A stretch of DNA of 64,000 nucleotides from Daucus carota subsp. sativus (Eukaryota > Streptophyta > Magnoliopsida > Apiales > Apiaceae). The stretch lies in contig NC_030385.2 of NCBI RefSeq assembly GCF_001625215.2, positions 34,807,598 to 34,871,597 of the forward strand, written 5' to 3'. The position numbers and the translations under genes are program-made. The notes beneath the pieces are model-generated. The model did not search any database. It was not told the origin of the DNA and saw only the letters and a program-made list of their open reading frames with translations. Below are positions 39,010 through 50,284 of this stretch, piece by piece. The first letter of the stretch is position 1, and the number at the start of each line of letters is the position of its first letter.

Positions 39010-40038
39010 GGGAAAATAGATTTTTTTGCCACCCAACTTATTATTTGTTTAGAAACCTACCACTGAACTATAATTTTTTTCTTTTTTGCCACTAATGTTA
39101 GGTTCGGATTTTTTTTTTGTCACTAACGTTAGGTTCGGATTTGATTATTAACACTATGTTATTCTTTTTAGATTTAATTGCATTTGGCACCCCTTTGATT
39201 TCAGTATGTTGCACATTGCACCTAATAGTTTTGGAATAAACACTATGCAGCCCCTTACTTTTAACCCGTAGACACTTTGCACCCTTTCCGTAATCTTCTG
39301 CCGTTCCCGTTAACTTTTGAAGGGGCATTTTGGGAAATTTTATTATATTCAATTAAAATCAGACTTTTATTAAATTTTCCGACCATTTAAACGATATTTT
39401 TCGGAAATCTATTTTTCAGTAGTCTGCAATATAATAGTGATCTGTGTCTATATCTTTATATGTAGTACTCCATATGTGTCCTAGGTAGTTTATCTTAGAG
39501 GACGAGAGTACAGATTACTGTATATAAGGGACATATTAGATGACTGTATATAATGTTATAGACACATATCATATTACCATAATATTGCAGACTACCTCTA
39601 TGTTTTTATAATGCTAAAAAAATAACATATTGTTAATAATCAAATCAAAACATAACGTTAGTGACAAAAAAAATCCAACGTTTTTTTAAGGAAAAATAAC
39701 CAACATTAAATTTTATTCAAAAAAAATAAAATAAAATAATTTTTGAAATTTTTTGGAGTCTCAAAATGCGTGTCCAACTCTCGTCCTCCAAGGCAAACTA
39801 CCTAGGACACTAAATAAAGATATAAACACATATCAGATCGCCATTATATTGCAGACTAACACTATATTTTAATAATACTAAAAAAATAACATAGTGTTAA
39901 TAATCAAATCCGAACCTAACGTTAGTGACAAAAAAAAGTCTGAACCTAACATTAGTGACAAAAAGGAAAAAAATTATAGTTCAGTGATAGGTTTCTAAAC
40001 AAATAATAAGTTGGATGGCAAAAAAATCTATTTTCCCT
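39010..40038. mobile_element. Mutator-like non-autonomous element with about 165-bp TIRs
   Basis: The left terminus, GGGAAAATAGATTTTTTTGC, is the inverse of the right terminus, and the inverted match continues through TTATTATTTGTTTAGAAACC and TAACGTTAGGTTCGGATT. Perfect 9-bp target duplications TTTGCCATT lie at 39001-39009 and 40039-40047. The interior holds a second, weaker inverted pair (CTGCAATATAAT / ATTATATTGCAG; CCTAGGTAGTTT / AAACTACCTAGG). No transposase is present. It lies in the predicted first leader intron of the F-box gene. Confidence 0.8.
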
Positions 40039-41642
40039 TTGCCATTCTATTAAAACTATAGGCAAAAGCATAATTCTTCTTTTTTCATATACCGGCTTTG
40101 TCTTGTCCATGCCGATGGCTTACTCTAATGGTCCTTCCTTGAGGAAGTAAAGAAAAAAGAAACATTTTTCTGCCTCCAAACCGCATGTTAGATATTTCCA
40201 CAAGTGGATATTTTACTTAATTATGTTTTGAAGCGATCATGGACCATATGGTAGTTCTGTGTGCTATTTGTCGGTAAATCTATTTTTTTGTGTTACTAGT
40301 TTCTGGAATATGAAGATATTTTATAAGGATTGAGTTACTAGGGAATATATTGGAGATTTAATAAGCATCACTTGTTAGTTGTTACTACTTGAACACTTTT
40401 CTGTTTCTAGCTCGTCTTTTTTAAATATTTACATTATATAATGTTTCTGTTAACGATAATTAACAATTTCATCTACAATCATCAACATGACTGATTGTTT
40501 TTATCTAAACTTCTGTAAAATATCTTTCATATGATATTTTATTATTTTACTTGTCCTGTTCCAGTAGGCTTATCCTTGATTGCTGATATTGCAGTTCATT
40601 ACTTACTGGCATGATGCCTTTATTATTAAATGATAAACTTTGGGAATTGAATATGCTTGATGTTGTCTTACATATATGCTCCTTTTGTCATGTAATATGA
40701 TCCTATTGCTGTTTATGAGTTACTTGCCTGTCTTTGAGGGGATATCCTAATTTATGCTTCTATATTCAGCTCTTACAGATTTTTCTAAATCAACTGGAGA
40801 ATCATTACCTAGGAAAGAAAAGACCAAGATAAAGGGCAGTAACTATCACACAAAGCCTCCATCTCTAAGTGCAAGTGCTCTCTCCGTGGTTACCATGATG
40901 AAGGATTAGGAGAAAGCAGAATTTTTTTGAGGTAATTTTCTGCTTCCCTGATTTTTCTATCAACCAGTAATCTTGTACTATCTTCATATACTCATGCATC
41001 GGAACACTGTTGCTCTCATACCTCCATGATACTGCAACCCCCACCCAAAAAAGAAAAAAAGAAGAAAAATCTAGATTCCTGGAACCTAATCCTGTTCTTA
41101 GATAATTGATTAATTACAAGTTAAGTGTTTTTTGACAAAGCAACATAAGAAACATCAAGTGAAATTCATCATACTACACCTACTTTCACTTGAAATTTCT
41201 TATGCCTTGAGAACCTGATACATATACAAGTTGAACTGGCTGAGGTCTGTTATGTCATTTACTTGACACCCGCAAACATCTCCTCTTCAAAATTTTAAAG
41301 CGCCTTAAACTATTTGCACATATATTTTAATATGTCATAGCAGCATGACCAAATGTCGGCCTTCTTTGCATTAGGAGGCATTAGTTGAAAACCACACAGC
41401 TTTATAATCTGAGAGAATTCGCACTGACGTTTACAGAATACTGATATTATGTGTATCTCGGCCTGTTGAAATTCTTAATTCTCTGTATCTTTGAATTATC
41501 TGGATGGTTTGGTTAAGGTACTAGAACCGAACTTTCAAAGTAGGCTAGGGATGAATCCATCATATGTTAGGTTGCATACTTTTACATCTCTAAGGTTATT
41601 CTCTTATCCTTTGTTATTTCAGATAATACATGAGCTGTGACA
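40039..41642. other. Leader-intron region upstream of the F-box CDS
   Basis: No ORF is supported. The candidate leader exon at 40770-40931 contains a tiny upstream ORF (ATGATGAAGGATTAG, 40895-40909), which could damp translation if that exon is real. The rest is T-rich and intron-like. Confidence 0.35.
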
Positions 41643-42758
41643 ATGTCGGACAAAACCATAGCTTCATTAAATAGCGATCTCTATTATGATATATTGCGAC
41701 GTTTGGATGGTGCTAGTTTGGCAAGTGCAGCATGTACTTGTGCATCCTTCTCTTCTATCTCAAAAGAAGAGGTTTTGTGGGAAAATGTGTGCTCAACTAT
41801 GTGGCAATCAACCCACAGGGAAGATGTCAAAAGTTTGATAAAATCCATTGGTGGGTTTAAAAAGTTTTATGCAGATTGTTTCCCCCTTCTTGTAAACAAA
41901 GAAGTACCAGAGTTTCGTTGGAGTAGTTATGTTGACTATCCTGATGAGCTGACTGAGGCTGAATACTATGGTGACATGGATGAATTGGAGAATGTTTCTC
42001 CATCTGATCTTGTCTCTATCGTAGATATTAAATATAAAGATAAGACAATCTGCTCGAAAGTCCTCTGGGGCATTCCTAATGCAAATGGATTTAATGGCTG
42101 GTTTTCCAACTGTCCATTTCGAATTGATCTTCTGGCTTATTCAGATAGAGATAATGACGATACTGGTGAAGTCACTCTTTCGGAGACTGATGGTTTGCCA
42201 CCAGTAATGTCAATGGAAAGAGAGAGGAAAGATGGGAAGCTCTGGCAAGAACTTCGTGCTGGAATCCGACTCAGTTGGATTGTTGTGAACAGAAAACTAA
42301 AGCAAGCTGCAAATCTATCGAGTTTGATTCCTCTTGGTGGGCAAAGGCATTGGCCCACAGACAAGGATTTCTTAATACGTTTTGGATCCGTGCTTCCCTC
42401 CAAAGACATTATTCCATGGCAAGTAGTAGAATGCATTCTTTTAATGAAGTTCAGAGTGATATACAGTGATGGGACAGGTGAAGGGCAGACAACTTTGAAA
42501 TTAACAGAACTGAGTATGCAATTGGGAGATGTGGAGGGTGCCCATGTCAATGGTAGAAACAGTTTACTCATCCTGAAGGAATCCTTAAGCTGCCCTCGGA
42601 GCAAGAATTATAGCGAGGTCCTAGAATCTTACAAGTTATACTCAAAAGCACAGAGTGAGCTAAAAGAGGAAAAAATAAGAAATGAAAGCATGTTAGATAG
42701 ACTTTGTATACTAAGTGGAATTACTGCATTTGCCACATTTTGTTATTATATGTTATGA
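41643..42758 (+). CDS. F-box protein (At2g27310-like family), 371 aa
   Basis: A single coding exon. The ATG at 41643 is the first in frame after an in-frame TGA at 41631, so the start is well constrained. The F-box lies at residues about 8-50 (SLNSDLYYDILRRLDGASLA, then C-x-C-ASFSSISKEE-LWENVC), which would bind the SKP1/ASK subunit of an SCF ubiquitin ligase. The rest matches the plant F-box group with no kelch or LRR repeats (WGIPNANGFNGWF, RIDLLAY, LSWIVVNRKLKQAANLSSL). The final about 20 residues (CILSGITAFATFCYYML) are hydrophobic, suggesting a C-terminal tail anchor. The substrate is unknown. The coding region is intact and isolated from other genes. Confidence 0.88.
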   Translation: MSDKTIASLNSDLYYDILRRLDGASLASAACTCASFSSISKEEVLWENVCSTMWQSTHREDVKSLIKSIGGFKKFYADCFPLLVNKEVPEFRWSSYVDYPDELTEAEYYGDMDELENVSPSDLVSIVDIKYKDKTICSKVLWGIPNANGFNGWFSNCPFRIDLLAYSDRDNDDTGEVTLSETDGLPPVMSMERERKDGKLWQELRAGIRLSWIVVNRKLKQAANLSSLIPLGGQRHWPTDKDFLIRFGSVLPSKDIIPWQVVECILLMKFRVIYSDGTGEGQTTLKLTELSMQLGDVEGAHVNGRNSLLILKESLSCPRSKNYSEVLESYKLYSKAQSELKEEKIRNESMLDRLCILSGITAFATFCYYML

Positions 42759-44035
42759 AGCGGACGTTGTCCGTTTAAGCTGAATGATGTCAGTCTGTAC
42801 ATGTTCATGTGATCTTTGACGTAAAATTTCCTTTTGATCTATTAATAAGAAACCTGCAGATTCAGTGTATGGTACCTGTGAAATTCATCTGGTGCTTGCT
42901 TCCATCAGTTTTTCAAGTTATACTTTAGAGGAATTCTTGTATCTCATTGTAGTTTGTTTCTCTGCTTGATTGGACCAATATTATCCACTTAGCCTCTTGC
43001 TGCTTGCACGTCTAACGTTAACTCGGTCGAAAGTATTACCTGTTAATTCTTTTTCTAAATGTCTCTGGTATTTAAGTGTACATGGTTCATATATTGCTCA
43101 CAGATTTTAACTCGGTCGAAAGTATTACCAGTTAATTCTTTTTCTAAATGCCTGGTATTTAAGTGTATACAATTCATATATTGCTCACAGATATTTTAAC
43201 AGAATGGTGAATTTCCTTATATTATCAAACATTTGCCACAAAATATCCTGCCTGCCGCAGCTAGAAATACTGGCAAGTGAGACTATGTGGGTGTTTGGCT
43301 AAGCTTCTTGGAAGAGCTTCTTGGCTTCTTTTACCACTTTAAGCAGCTTCGACTTTTTACAGAGTGTTTGGCAAAAATAAGCCGAGGTGCTTTTTTTGGG
43401 TTTTTTAAGTCACAAGCTGGAAGTAAGGATTGCTAGCTTTTTTTGAGCTTTTTCAGTATATGCATTTTATTATGAAGTTTTAAAAATTTTAATATGTAAC
43501 AAACTTTATTTATTAATAAACTTTTTATTTATTTTAATAATTTGAATTTTTTTTAAATTTATAAATTTAAATTACCACACTCTCAATTGACTTATAAACA
43601 AAAGTTATCCAAACACTTTTAATAACTTATAAGTCAAGTTCACTTATCACTTTTAATCCACTTCTTTATTTTAAGCAATAAGTCACTTCTTTCAAGTTAA
43701 GCCAAACCGGCCCCTATATATCAGGATAATCTGTACTTCAACAAGGATACAAAAGTGACTAACATGTAGGCAAAGCTCAACATATCCAACATAGAATTCC
43801 GGGATGATTTATAACCTGGCTGATGCCTGAACAAATGAACGCCTTAATTTCAGGTTTAAACTATATGAAAGTCTGACATCATTAACCAAGTAGTTCTGTT
43901 TTTCGAGAAGAAAACATAAAGAATCTAAGTAGTTGCCCCTATCTGGAAGAAATTCACATGTAACTATGTAAACAAACTCCATGGCTAGTCACACTCTCCA
44001 AACGTATTAGAGATTGAGACTGTAAAATCAACTAA
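42759..44035. other. Intergenic region between convergent genes
   Basis: 3' UTRs of the F-box and p31comet genes converge here. 43017-43108 and 43109-43198 are a tandem duplication of about 90 bp (TTAACTCGGTCGAAAGTATT). 43289-43713 is a hAT-like MITE relic: GGGTGTTTGGCTAAGCTTC at the left and AAGTTAAGCCAAACCGGCCC at the right. No gene is seen. Confidence 0.55.
43017..43198. repeat. Tandem duplication of about 90 bp
   Basis: Two units share AACTCGGTCGAAAGTATTAC, TTAATTCTTTTTCTAAATG and CATATATTGCTCACAGAT. They lie downstream of the F-box stop codon, possibly in its 3' UTR. Confidence 0.85.
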
Positions 44036-46466
44036 TCAGTCTTCTGTTGGTGATGTCCTGCAAGCCATGCCTTTGATAACATGTCGGCACTGAAACCTGA
44101 CGAAGAAAACCAATTATATGCAGCTAATTTTTTTGAGTCACTTCATGCTTCAAAGATAATACACACACACTCGTTAACTTGCATTGTACATCTGCTTAAC
44201 CATCCTACAAGTGCCCCAACCCACTGTAAGCCAAATGAAGAAAATTGTAAACTGACACTAGACTGCAATGCAACTGCATGCATATAGACAGCAAGAAACC
44301 ATATGCAAAGCTAAAGAATTTAATTTCCAGTCAGCAACTTCAACTTTCAGAAGGTCTAATGAATGCAGAACATTCCCAGCCTCCAAAATACAAAAACATG
44401 AAATTTTAATTTGATGCATAAAAATTATAACTTCGAAGTACTATGATAACATGAATTGTCTATCTCGAATATGATAAATGGTGAAGTGAAATGGACCCAA
44501 AGAGGTGAATTAAATGATTTAATTGAAATAACAAACATGTCAAATCATAAGAGGTAGCTAGGCAATAAATCATGAATTAAATAGGATACTAGGTTGAAAG
44601 TTTAGTGTTACCGGTAAAAGAAAATGTGCTTAAACACAAGATAATATATAAATGTTAACTTTCAATTGTAAAAGATTCTTACCAGATTAAATCATCTGAA
44701 TTAGTATCTACCGAGTCAGTAGATATTGCATTCAGGGAACCGCCACATGGAGCATTCAATTCCCTATTTTGGTTTCTGCACTTAAATCTCAATCTTAGCG
44801 GCAGTATCTGCAAGTAAAAGAAAAAATCACATTACTTGGTGTGACTACAGAGTTATTGGGCGGGAACCATGGCCTGACCTTGAGGATAGTCCCTGAACTA
44901 CAAACTTTTAAAATCTGTAGCTACTGCAAGAATGTACATTTCCTTCGACTCCTTAACATTGTTGCTTACAAAATAGGCTAGTGATCAATTATAGAGAGAA
45001 TAGGCTCAGTTGACTTTGCAATAGCTATGATTTTCGTTTCATCACTTACCTTCTTGTTGTATTTATAATCTCGCTTGGGAAGAAAATGCATAGGCTGACT
45101 GAAAGAAACGGGAGCTTTGACCAACAGAAACAACTTGGTAGGGCCTAAAAACAACATATATTGCTTAGGTTCTAAGAGTTGACATGATAAACTTCTACAT
45201 ACAAGATCCTATTACATACCTGCATAAGAATCTGATCCAGCACTCTTTGAGACCAGAGTCCTAATAGCCTGTTTATTACAACCAAGACACATGAGCAAAT
45301 ATCACACGAGCAAAACAACAGTGTGAAATTAATTCTAGTTCACCTTTCTAGAGAGCCCTTCCGCTGCTTTGCTTTTCAAAAAATCACAATCACTTCCTGA
45401 TGCAACCTTTCCATGTGAAAAACACAGTTCATAAACATGTTGAGGCCGCACAGAACTAGTTCCAAGAACCAAAATGACTCCCTTAATATCAGGGATCTCA
45501 GTGATCACCAGCTGCAGAGCACTTTGAATATTAGACACATTTTTCATCAACTTTTCGAATTTCCTTATTCCCATTCTCACTTCCCTTTTTCTCCCAGCAT
45601 GCACTCTTCGCAAAGATGCCTTCATATCAGGTTGAGCAATAATTGCATCCTATAACTGAAGTTACTTAGGCCATAAAGAAATGTTACAAATGCCACAAAA
45701 CAAACCACTTCCACTCATAATTAACATACCAAATCCTTATACTCCGAATGCAATGCATCAAATTCGAGACTAATATCCTGCAAAATGCTGGCAGGCGAAA
45801 AAGAAGAGTTATCAGGCACAGTCACAGTTCGAAACCAAGCCAAATTCACAATCCCTGGCTACTGAGTAATTTACGTGAAGTAATAACTTTTTTGATTGAA
45901 TCAATTAGTCAGGTTCGGAGATAAAGAAAAAAATTGTTATAGTAAAACAAGACAAACAAAAGACAGCGATGTATCAAGCCCCAAATACTTCACATTGTAA
46001 AGGAAATGATAAAGCCAAAAAGGCCAAGACTAATTCAGTTAGGAAATCCAAAATTGGAATAGTACGCGAGAAAACGTCACTATATACGAAATCTAAATAC
46101 AGCTACAAATGCACAAATTGACTAATTATCAAATCTCAGTGATTACATTTCATCATAAGAGCATAATTCAATGCAACCACAAGTCCACAGGTATAATGAG
46201 AATCGTAAAATACTCAATTACTGATAAAGAACGCTAATTACTTAACGAGTTTACTTTACAAAAATCACTTAAAATAAGAAATAAAACGTAGCCTTAATAT
46301 ATATATAAGTATAGAAAGAGGGGACATACGAAGGTATTTGTTGATGCATAAAGAGAATGAAGCCGAGAACATCGATAACGACATGATATATAACACATCT
46401 GTCCAGAGACTCCGCCGCCGTCTCGACGTTGCTGAACTCGATCTCCGACCGTCCTTCGCCCTCCAT
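44036..46466 (-). CDS. p31comet / MAD2L1-binding protein homolog, 7 exons, 276 aa
   Basis: Exons on the minus strand: 46466-46330, 45787-45730, 45649-45344, 45268-45220, 45144-45050, 44807-44683 and 44096-44036, 831 nt, phase kept, all GT-AG. The length matches the animal family (about 275 aa). Family landmarks in order: VVIDVLGFILFMHQQIP near the N-terminus; a helix around RKFEKLMKNVSNIQSAL; KGVILVLGTSSVRPQHVYEL; FLPKRDYKYNKKILPLRLRF; and the C-terminal IWFQCRHVIKG, which mirrors the safety-belt-like C-terminal strand. p31comet is a HORMA-like adapter that brings Mad2 and other HORMA proteins to the PCH2/TRIP13 ATPase, silencing the spindle checkpoint; in plants it also acts in meiotic axis remodelling. 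The TGG for Trp is split by intron 6, and reading through that donor gives TGG-TAA. The identification is by remembered family pattern, not a search. Confidence 0.85.
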
Positions 46467-47439
46467 CTCCGGCGACTTTCAGAGTTGAGTCTGTTTGGGA
46501 TTTCAAATCGGGGGTTTGAGCGGGATGGGTATTTAACATAGGGGCTGTTTATTTGGGCCTTTTGGTCCAAAACCGATGATGATATTCTTTAGACATTTAT
46601 TGGATTCGGATTTAGAAGAAGGCATTTAATTCAAATAATTTAAAATTCATTAAAATTTTGAGTATTTTAAATTATGTTACAAATTAGAATTATAAATTAT
46701 TATTTAAAATCGGATGGTATCAATTGAGATTATTTAAAATTTAATAGTATTCAAAAGATATCTCAATATATTTTTAAGTTTTTTGAAATCCCATCCAAAA
46801 TCCATTAGAGTTTGAAGTATTGTGCTTAAATTTTGAAAAATCTATATCAATTTTGCGGAATTTTATCAAAAATTCTCACAAAATCAAAATTGCATACAAT
46901 TCATTAGAATCTATAAATTAAAAACAATCTATTATAATTTCAATTGAATACACCCCTAAATTTAAAAATATGATTCAATGAAACTCAAATTGAACTTGTG
47001 TCCTGGTTGGAACTTGGTTTTGGGTTTGGCAGTGTTCAACTCACTTCGGGTCTGTTTGGAGTTTCATTGAACTTGTGTCCGGGTTGGAACTTGGTTTTGG
47101 GCTTGGCAGTGTTCAACTCACTTCGGGTCTCTTTGGCGGTAATGATAAAAATTGATGTGTTGTTAAAAAAAATATTGGTAAAAAAAAGTGTTGTAGAAAT
47201 TAGAAACTTGTGTGGTATTTTTTTCTTCTTATTTTGAATTATAATATGAAAAATTATATTTTTGATGAGTTTTGATGAAATAAAATACTCATTCCACTTC
47301 GTCATCCTTCTTTACAATTCTCATCATAAAAAATGTACACTCATATTTAGTTAATGTTATGTCATGCTTTCTTCATTGTTTGTAGAATTTTTTTATAACT
47401 TTCCATTCCATCTTGATTCAGTTCTAAATGCAACTTTAA
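46467..47439. other. Divergent promoter region and AT-rich spacer
   Basis: The p31comet promoter lies next to 46467. The rest is AT-rich with a 77-bp tandem duplication (46993-47144). 47145-47440 contains no supported gene. Confidence 0.5.
46993..47144. repeat. Tandem duplication of about 77 bp
   Basis: Two units share GAACTTGTGTCC, GGTTGGAACTTGGTTTTGGG and CAGTGTTCAACTCACTTCGG. The 79-aa ORF across them is simply the repeat in frame. Confidence 0.9.
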
Positions 47440-47622
47440 TACTTTACAAACTCCATTAGATAATGGAAATGATATTGCACCACCAGAAACAAACATGCTG
47501 AACTTAATTACTGCATCATTGAAATTTCTAAAACCGGAAGCAACATGTTGGATATGGTTAAGTGTGTGGTTGGACTTTTTTAAGCCTGTCTTCTCATTTA
47601 TAATGAGAAAAGTATAAGCCAA
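47362..47622 (-). pseudogene. Unidentified 86-codon ORF, partly duplicated at 52770-52930
   Basis: The ORF has protein-like composition (KFSMFVSGGAISFPLSNGV; LHLELNQDGMESYKKILQTM). Part of it recurs with lesions at about 52770-52930 in the second duplicated block. I do not recognise the family and see no flanking exons. It may be an exon fragment of a captured or dead gene. The call as a gene remnant is tentative. Confidence 0.3.
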
Positions 47623-48069
47623 AATATAATAACTTGGATTCTTTGTTTTAAAGAATTTGACTTCATAAAAGTGTATAAGACCATTTTAAAAATATATTAT
47701 AATAATTTATTATTATATTAACAATATTAATATCTAACAAATTGTAAATATTGAAAAAATCAGGTAAATTAAAAATTACTTATAACTTAAAAATAACTTC
47801 TTACTTGTAGTACTTTTAAGCTAAGCCAAATCACAATCTGCAGACCCTCAAGAACTATACAGTATGAATGTATGATGCTGTGTTTTCTTGGAATCTCCTG
47901 AAAAGGCTGACTTGCTACTTCTTAATCATCAGCAATGTCCTCCGATTACACAATGAGCTGATTCAGCCACCAGACTTCCCGAAGACCTGTACTAGAATGT
48001 CACTGCTACCTCCCTCCCTGAGTCCCAAGTAGAAGAGCCTGATAGCCTGCCTGGCTATGACATATACGA

Positions 48070-48120
48070 TATGAAATATTATGATTCAGCTGTCCAGCGA
48101 CTCCACCGTCTCAAAATCAC
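48070..48120 (-). pseudogene. p31comet exon 1 fragment (copy 1)
   Basis: GATTCAGCTGTCCAGCGACT followed by CCACCGTCTC matches the p31comet exon 1 region around 46398-46435 (CATCTGTCCAGAGACTCCGC...CGTCTC). It is shorter than the two fragments upstream of the second P450 because sequence after CGTCTC is deleted. It is non-functional, in the same orientation relative to the P450 as in copy 2. Confidence 0.65.
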
Positions 48121-48328
48121 TTAATATTCGATACGGGGTCTTTTTATCAATCGGCTCAAGAAAGATCTTTTTGGTCTTTGGAAGCCCGAGTGATCATGAA
48201 AATACTCAAATCTGTTTGACCCGATGAAAGCAAATCAATGTTGCATACTTGCATATATATTCACTTCAACTGCTTGCTATATGCTTCTGTTCATTTAAGT
48301 CCTAAAAGAACCCGAAAGAAACGCAACC

Positions 48329-48530
48329 ATGAACTGCCACATCAGCCACCATGAACTGGCATTAGCTGGCAGTTAGTTAGACTTAGATCTTTAGATACAG
48401 TAGTGCTGTATATACACATAGTTAGTTAGTTAGATGTTTAGAGTAGACTTGTATATAAACAGGAGCATACTCTGTATTTTGGCATTCAGTTTTACATACA
48501 CAAGCAACACAGTTCAGCACATTTTTCGGT
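48329..48530 (+). promoter_or_regulatory. LTR-like insertion supplying a TATA box upstream of CYP copy 1
   Basis: Copies 1 and 2 match up to ACGCAACCA (48328) and again from GATCCAAGC (48538). Between these, copy 1 has a unique block of about 200 bp starting TGAACTGCC and reaching CAGTTCAGCA (TG...CA with inverted TGAACTG/CAGTTCA). It contains TAGTTAGTTAGTTAG-type motifs and a strong TATA box (TATATAAA, 48451-48458). This resembles a solo LTR, but no target duplication could be confirmed. The TATA box is about 200 bp before the CYP ATG and may set its transcription start. Confidence 0.45.
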
Positions 48531-48655
48531 CCACACGATCCAAGCCGCGCTGCGTTAACTGCAAGATGTACTTGAGTATGGATCAGAGCTGCAATATATA
48601 TTGCTACCAGTTGCTAAATTCTCAAACATTTTATACACAAAACACAACCTCCAAG

Positions 48656-50188
48656 ATGGCTATCAATGCAGCTATGATCCTTGCCTTTCTCCCTCTGTCC
48701 ATAGTAATATTTCTCTACTTCTGTAAAATTTGCACAAGCAATGCTCCTTTGTTAACCGATTGGCCCCTTGTGGGCATGACCCCCGGCATGCTTAAGAATG
48801 TTCATAGATTACATGACTTTCTTACATGCCTTCTTCAACAAAGCCACCATAATTTTCAATTCCATGGACCTTTTCTAGCAAACATGGACGTGCTTTTCAC
48901 TTGTGATCCTGCTAATGTTAACTACATCCTGAGCAAGAATTTCACCAATTATCCCAAAGGCCCTGAGTTTGGAAAGATTTTTGATATTCTTGGAGAGGGG
49001 ATCTTTAGTTCGGATGGCCATCTTTGGGAAGTTCAACGCAGAACTACCATGTCAATCTTCAATCATGCCCAGTTTTATGATATGCTACAAAAGACTGTGG
49101 GGGAAAAGATAGAAAAAGCACTGATTCCACTACTTGATCATGTGTCTAAGCATGGAATCGAGGTGGATTTGCAGGACATATTCCAGAGACTTGCTTTCGA
49201 TAACATATGTTCTCTGGTTTTAGACCATGACCTACAGAGTCTCTCCCTTGATTTACCTTACATTCCATACCAGAAGGTTGTCCCAGATGTTGAAGAGGCG
49301 ATGCTTTATAGACACTTCGTTCCTGAAAGCATTTGGAAGCTACAAAGATGGATTAAAAGTGGCAAAGAGAAAACTCTAAGCAAAGCCCGGGAAACTATTG
49401 ATGAATTTCTATATACATGCATATCCATGAAGCGCAAGCAAGTGGCACTTAAAAATTCTGAGCACATATCTGCAGAATTAGATCTGTCAGCAGCCTACAT
49501 GGAATTAGCATACAAGGAAAACCCGGAAAATCCTGATAAATTTTTTAGGGACGCTTTGGTTAATATAATGGTTGGTGCGAGAGATACAACTAGTACGGCA
49601 CTTTCTTGGTTTTTCTGGCTTCTTTGGAAAAACCCAAGAACAGAATCTAAGATTCTTCAGGAGATCAAAACAAATTTCAATACAGAAGATCTTAATAATT
49701 GCAATCTTTTTAAGAAAAAGGAAGAGATGCATAAACTGGTTTATCTGCATGCAGCCTTGTGCGAGTCTTTAAGACTCTTCCCTCCAGTTCCTTTAAATCA
49801 CAAGGCTCCAAAACAACCAGACATTCTTCCAAGTGGCCATCGGGTGGGCAAAAACTCAAAGATTCTGTTGTCTTTTTATTCGATGGGAAGAATGGAAGAC
49901 ATATGGGGAAAAGATTGCTTAGAATTCAAGCCAGAGAGATGGATAACTGAAAAAGGAGACATTAAACATGAACCTTCATACAAGTTTACGGCTTTTAATG
50001 CAGGGCCAAGAGCTTGTTTAGGAAAGGATATGGCTTTCACTCAAATGAAGATTCTTGCGACGACCATCATACATCGTTATAGTATTCAGGTGGTTGCAGG
50101 TCATCCTATAGTCCCAAAAGGTTCTGTTATTCTGGAAATGAAATATGGATTCAGAATCAGGGTGGAAAAACGAAGTGAGGGCAAGTAA
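48656..50188 (+). CDS. Cytochrome P450, CYP86 clan, CYP96A-like, 510 aa
   Basis: Intronless. Start chosen at ATG 48656 (CCTCCAAGATGG), because the second copy starts at the same place and a membrane anchor follows at once (residues 8-26, LAFLPLSIVIFLYFC). The longer upstream reading frame is leader sequence. Motifs: WPLVGMTPG proline-rich hinge, WEVQRR in the C-helix, I-helix GARDTTST with acid-Thr pair D310/T311, ExxR at E370-R373 (ESLR), FKPERW, and heme loop FNAGPRACLG with Cys454. Length and motifs are normal. CYP96A enzymes are ER-bound monooxygenases; Arabidopsis CYP96A15 (MAH1) makes secondary alcohols and ketones from cuticular wax alkanes. The substrate here is unknown. It is the functional member of a tandem pair. 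Confidence 0.92.
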   Translation: MAINAAMILAFLPLSIVIFLYFCKICTSNAPLLTDWPLVGMTPGMLKNVHRLHDFLTCLLQQSHHNFQFHGPFLANMDVLFTCDPANVNYILSKNFTNYPKGPEFGKIFDILGEGIFSSDGHLWEVQRRTTMSIFNHAQFYDMLQKTVGEKIEKALIPLLDHVSKHGIEVDLQDIFQRLAFDNICSLVLDHDLQSLSLDLPYIPYQKVVPDVEEAMLYRHFVPESIWKLQRWIKSGKEKTLSKARETIDEFLYTCISMKRKQVALKNSEHISAELDLSAAYMELAYKENPENPDKFFRDALVNIMVGARDTTSTALSWFFWLLWKNPRTESKILQEIKTNFNTEDLNNCNLFKKKEEMHKLVYLHAALCESLRLFPPVPLNHKAPKQPDILPSGHRVGKNSKILLSFYSMGRMEDIWGKDCLEFKPERWITEKGDIKHEPSYKFTAFNAGPRACLGKDMAFTQMKILATTIIHRYSIQVVAGHPIVPKGSVILEMKYGFRIRVEKRSEGK

Positions 50189-50284
50189 TTGCATCACAAG
50201 AATGAACCGCCTGTTCTCTATGTCAAAATCTAGTCGTAATATGTAAGTTGTTTGTTAATCTTTCAATAATAATTGTTAAAGACA

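Noticed and set aside
42137..42604. 155-aa minus-strand ORF inside the F-box CDS
   Set aside because: Antisense shadow of a coding exon with F-box family motifs on the plus strand.
48434..48655. N-terminal extension of the P450 reading frame (74 extra codons)
   Set aside because: It overlaps the LTR-like/TATA region, is not conserved in the second copy, and would place the membrane anchor internally. The ATG at 48656 fits the family.
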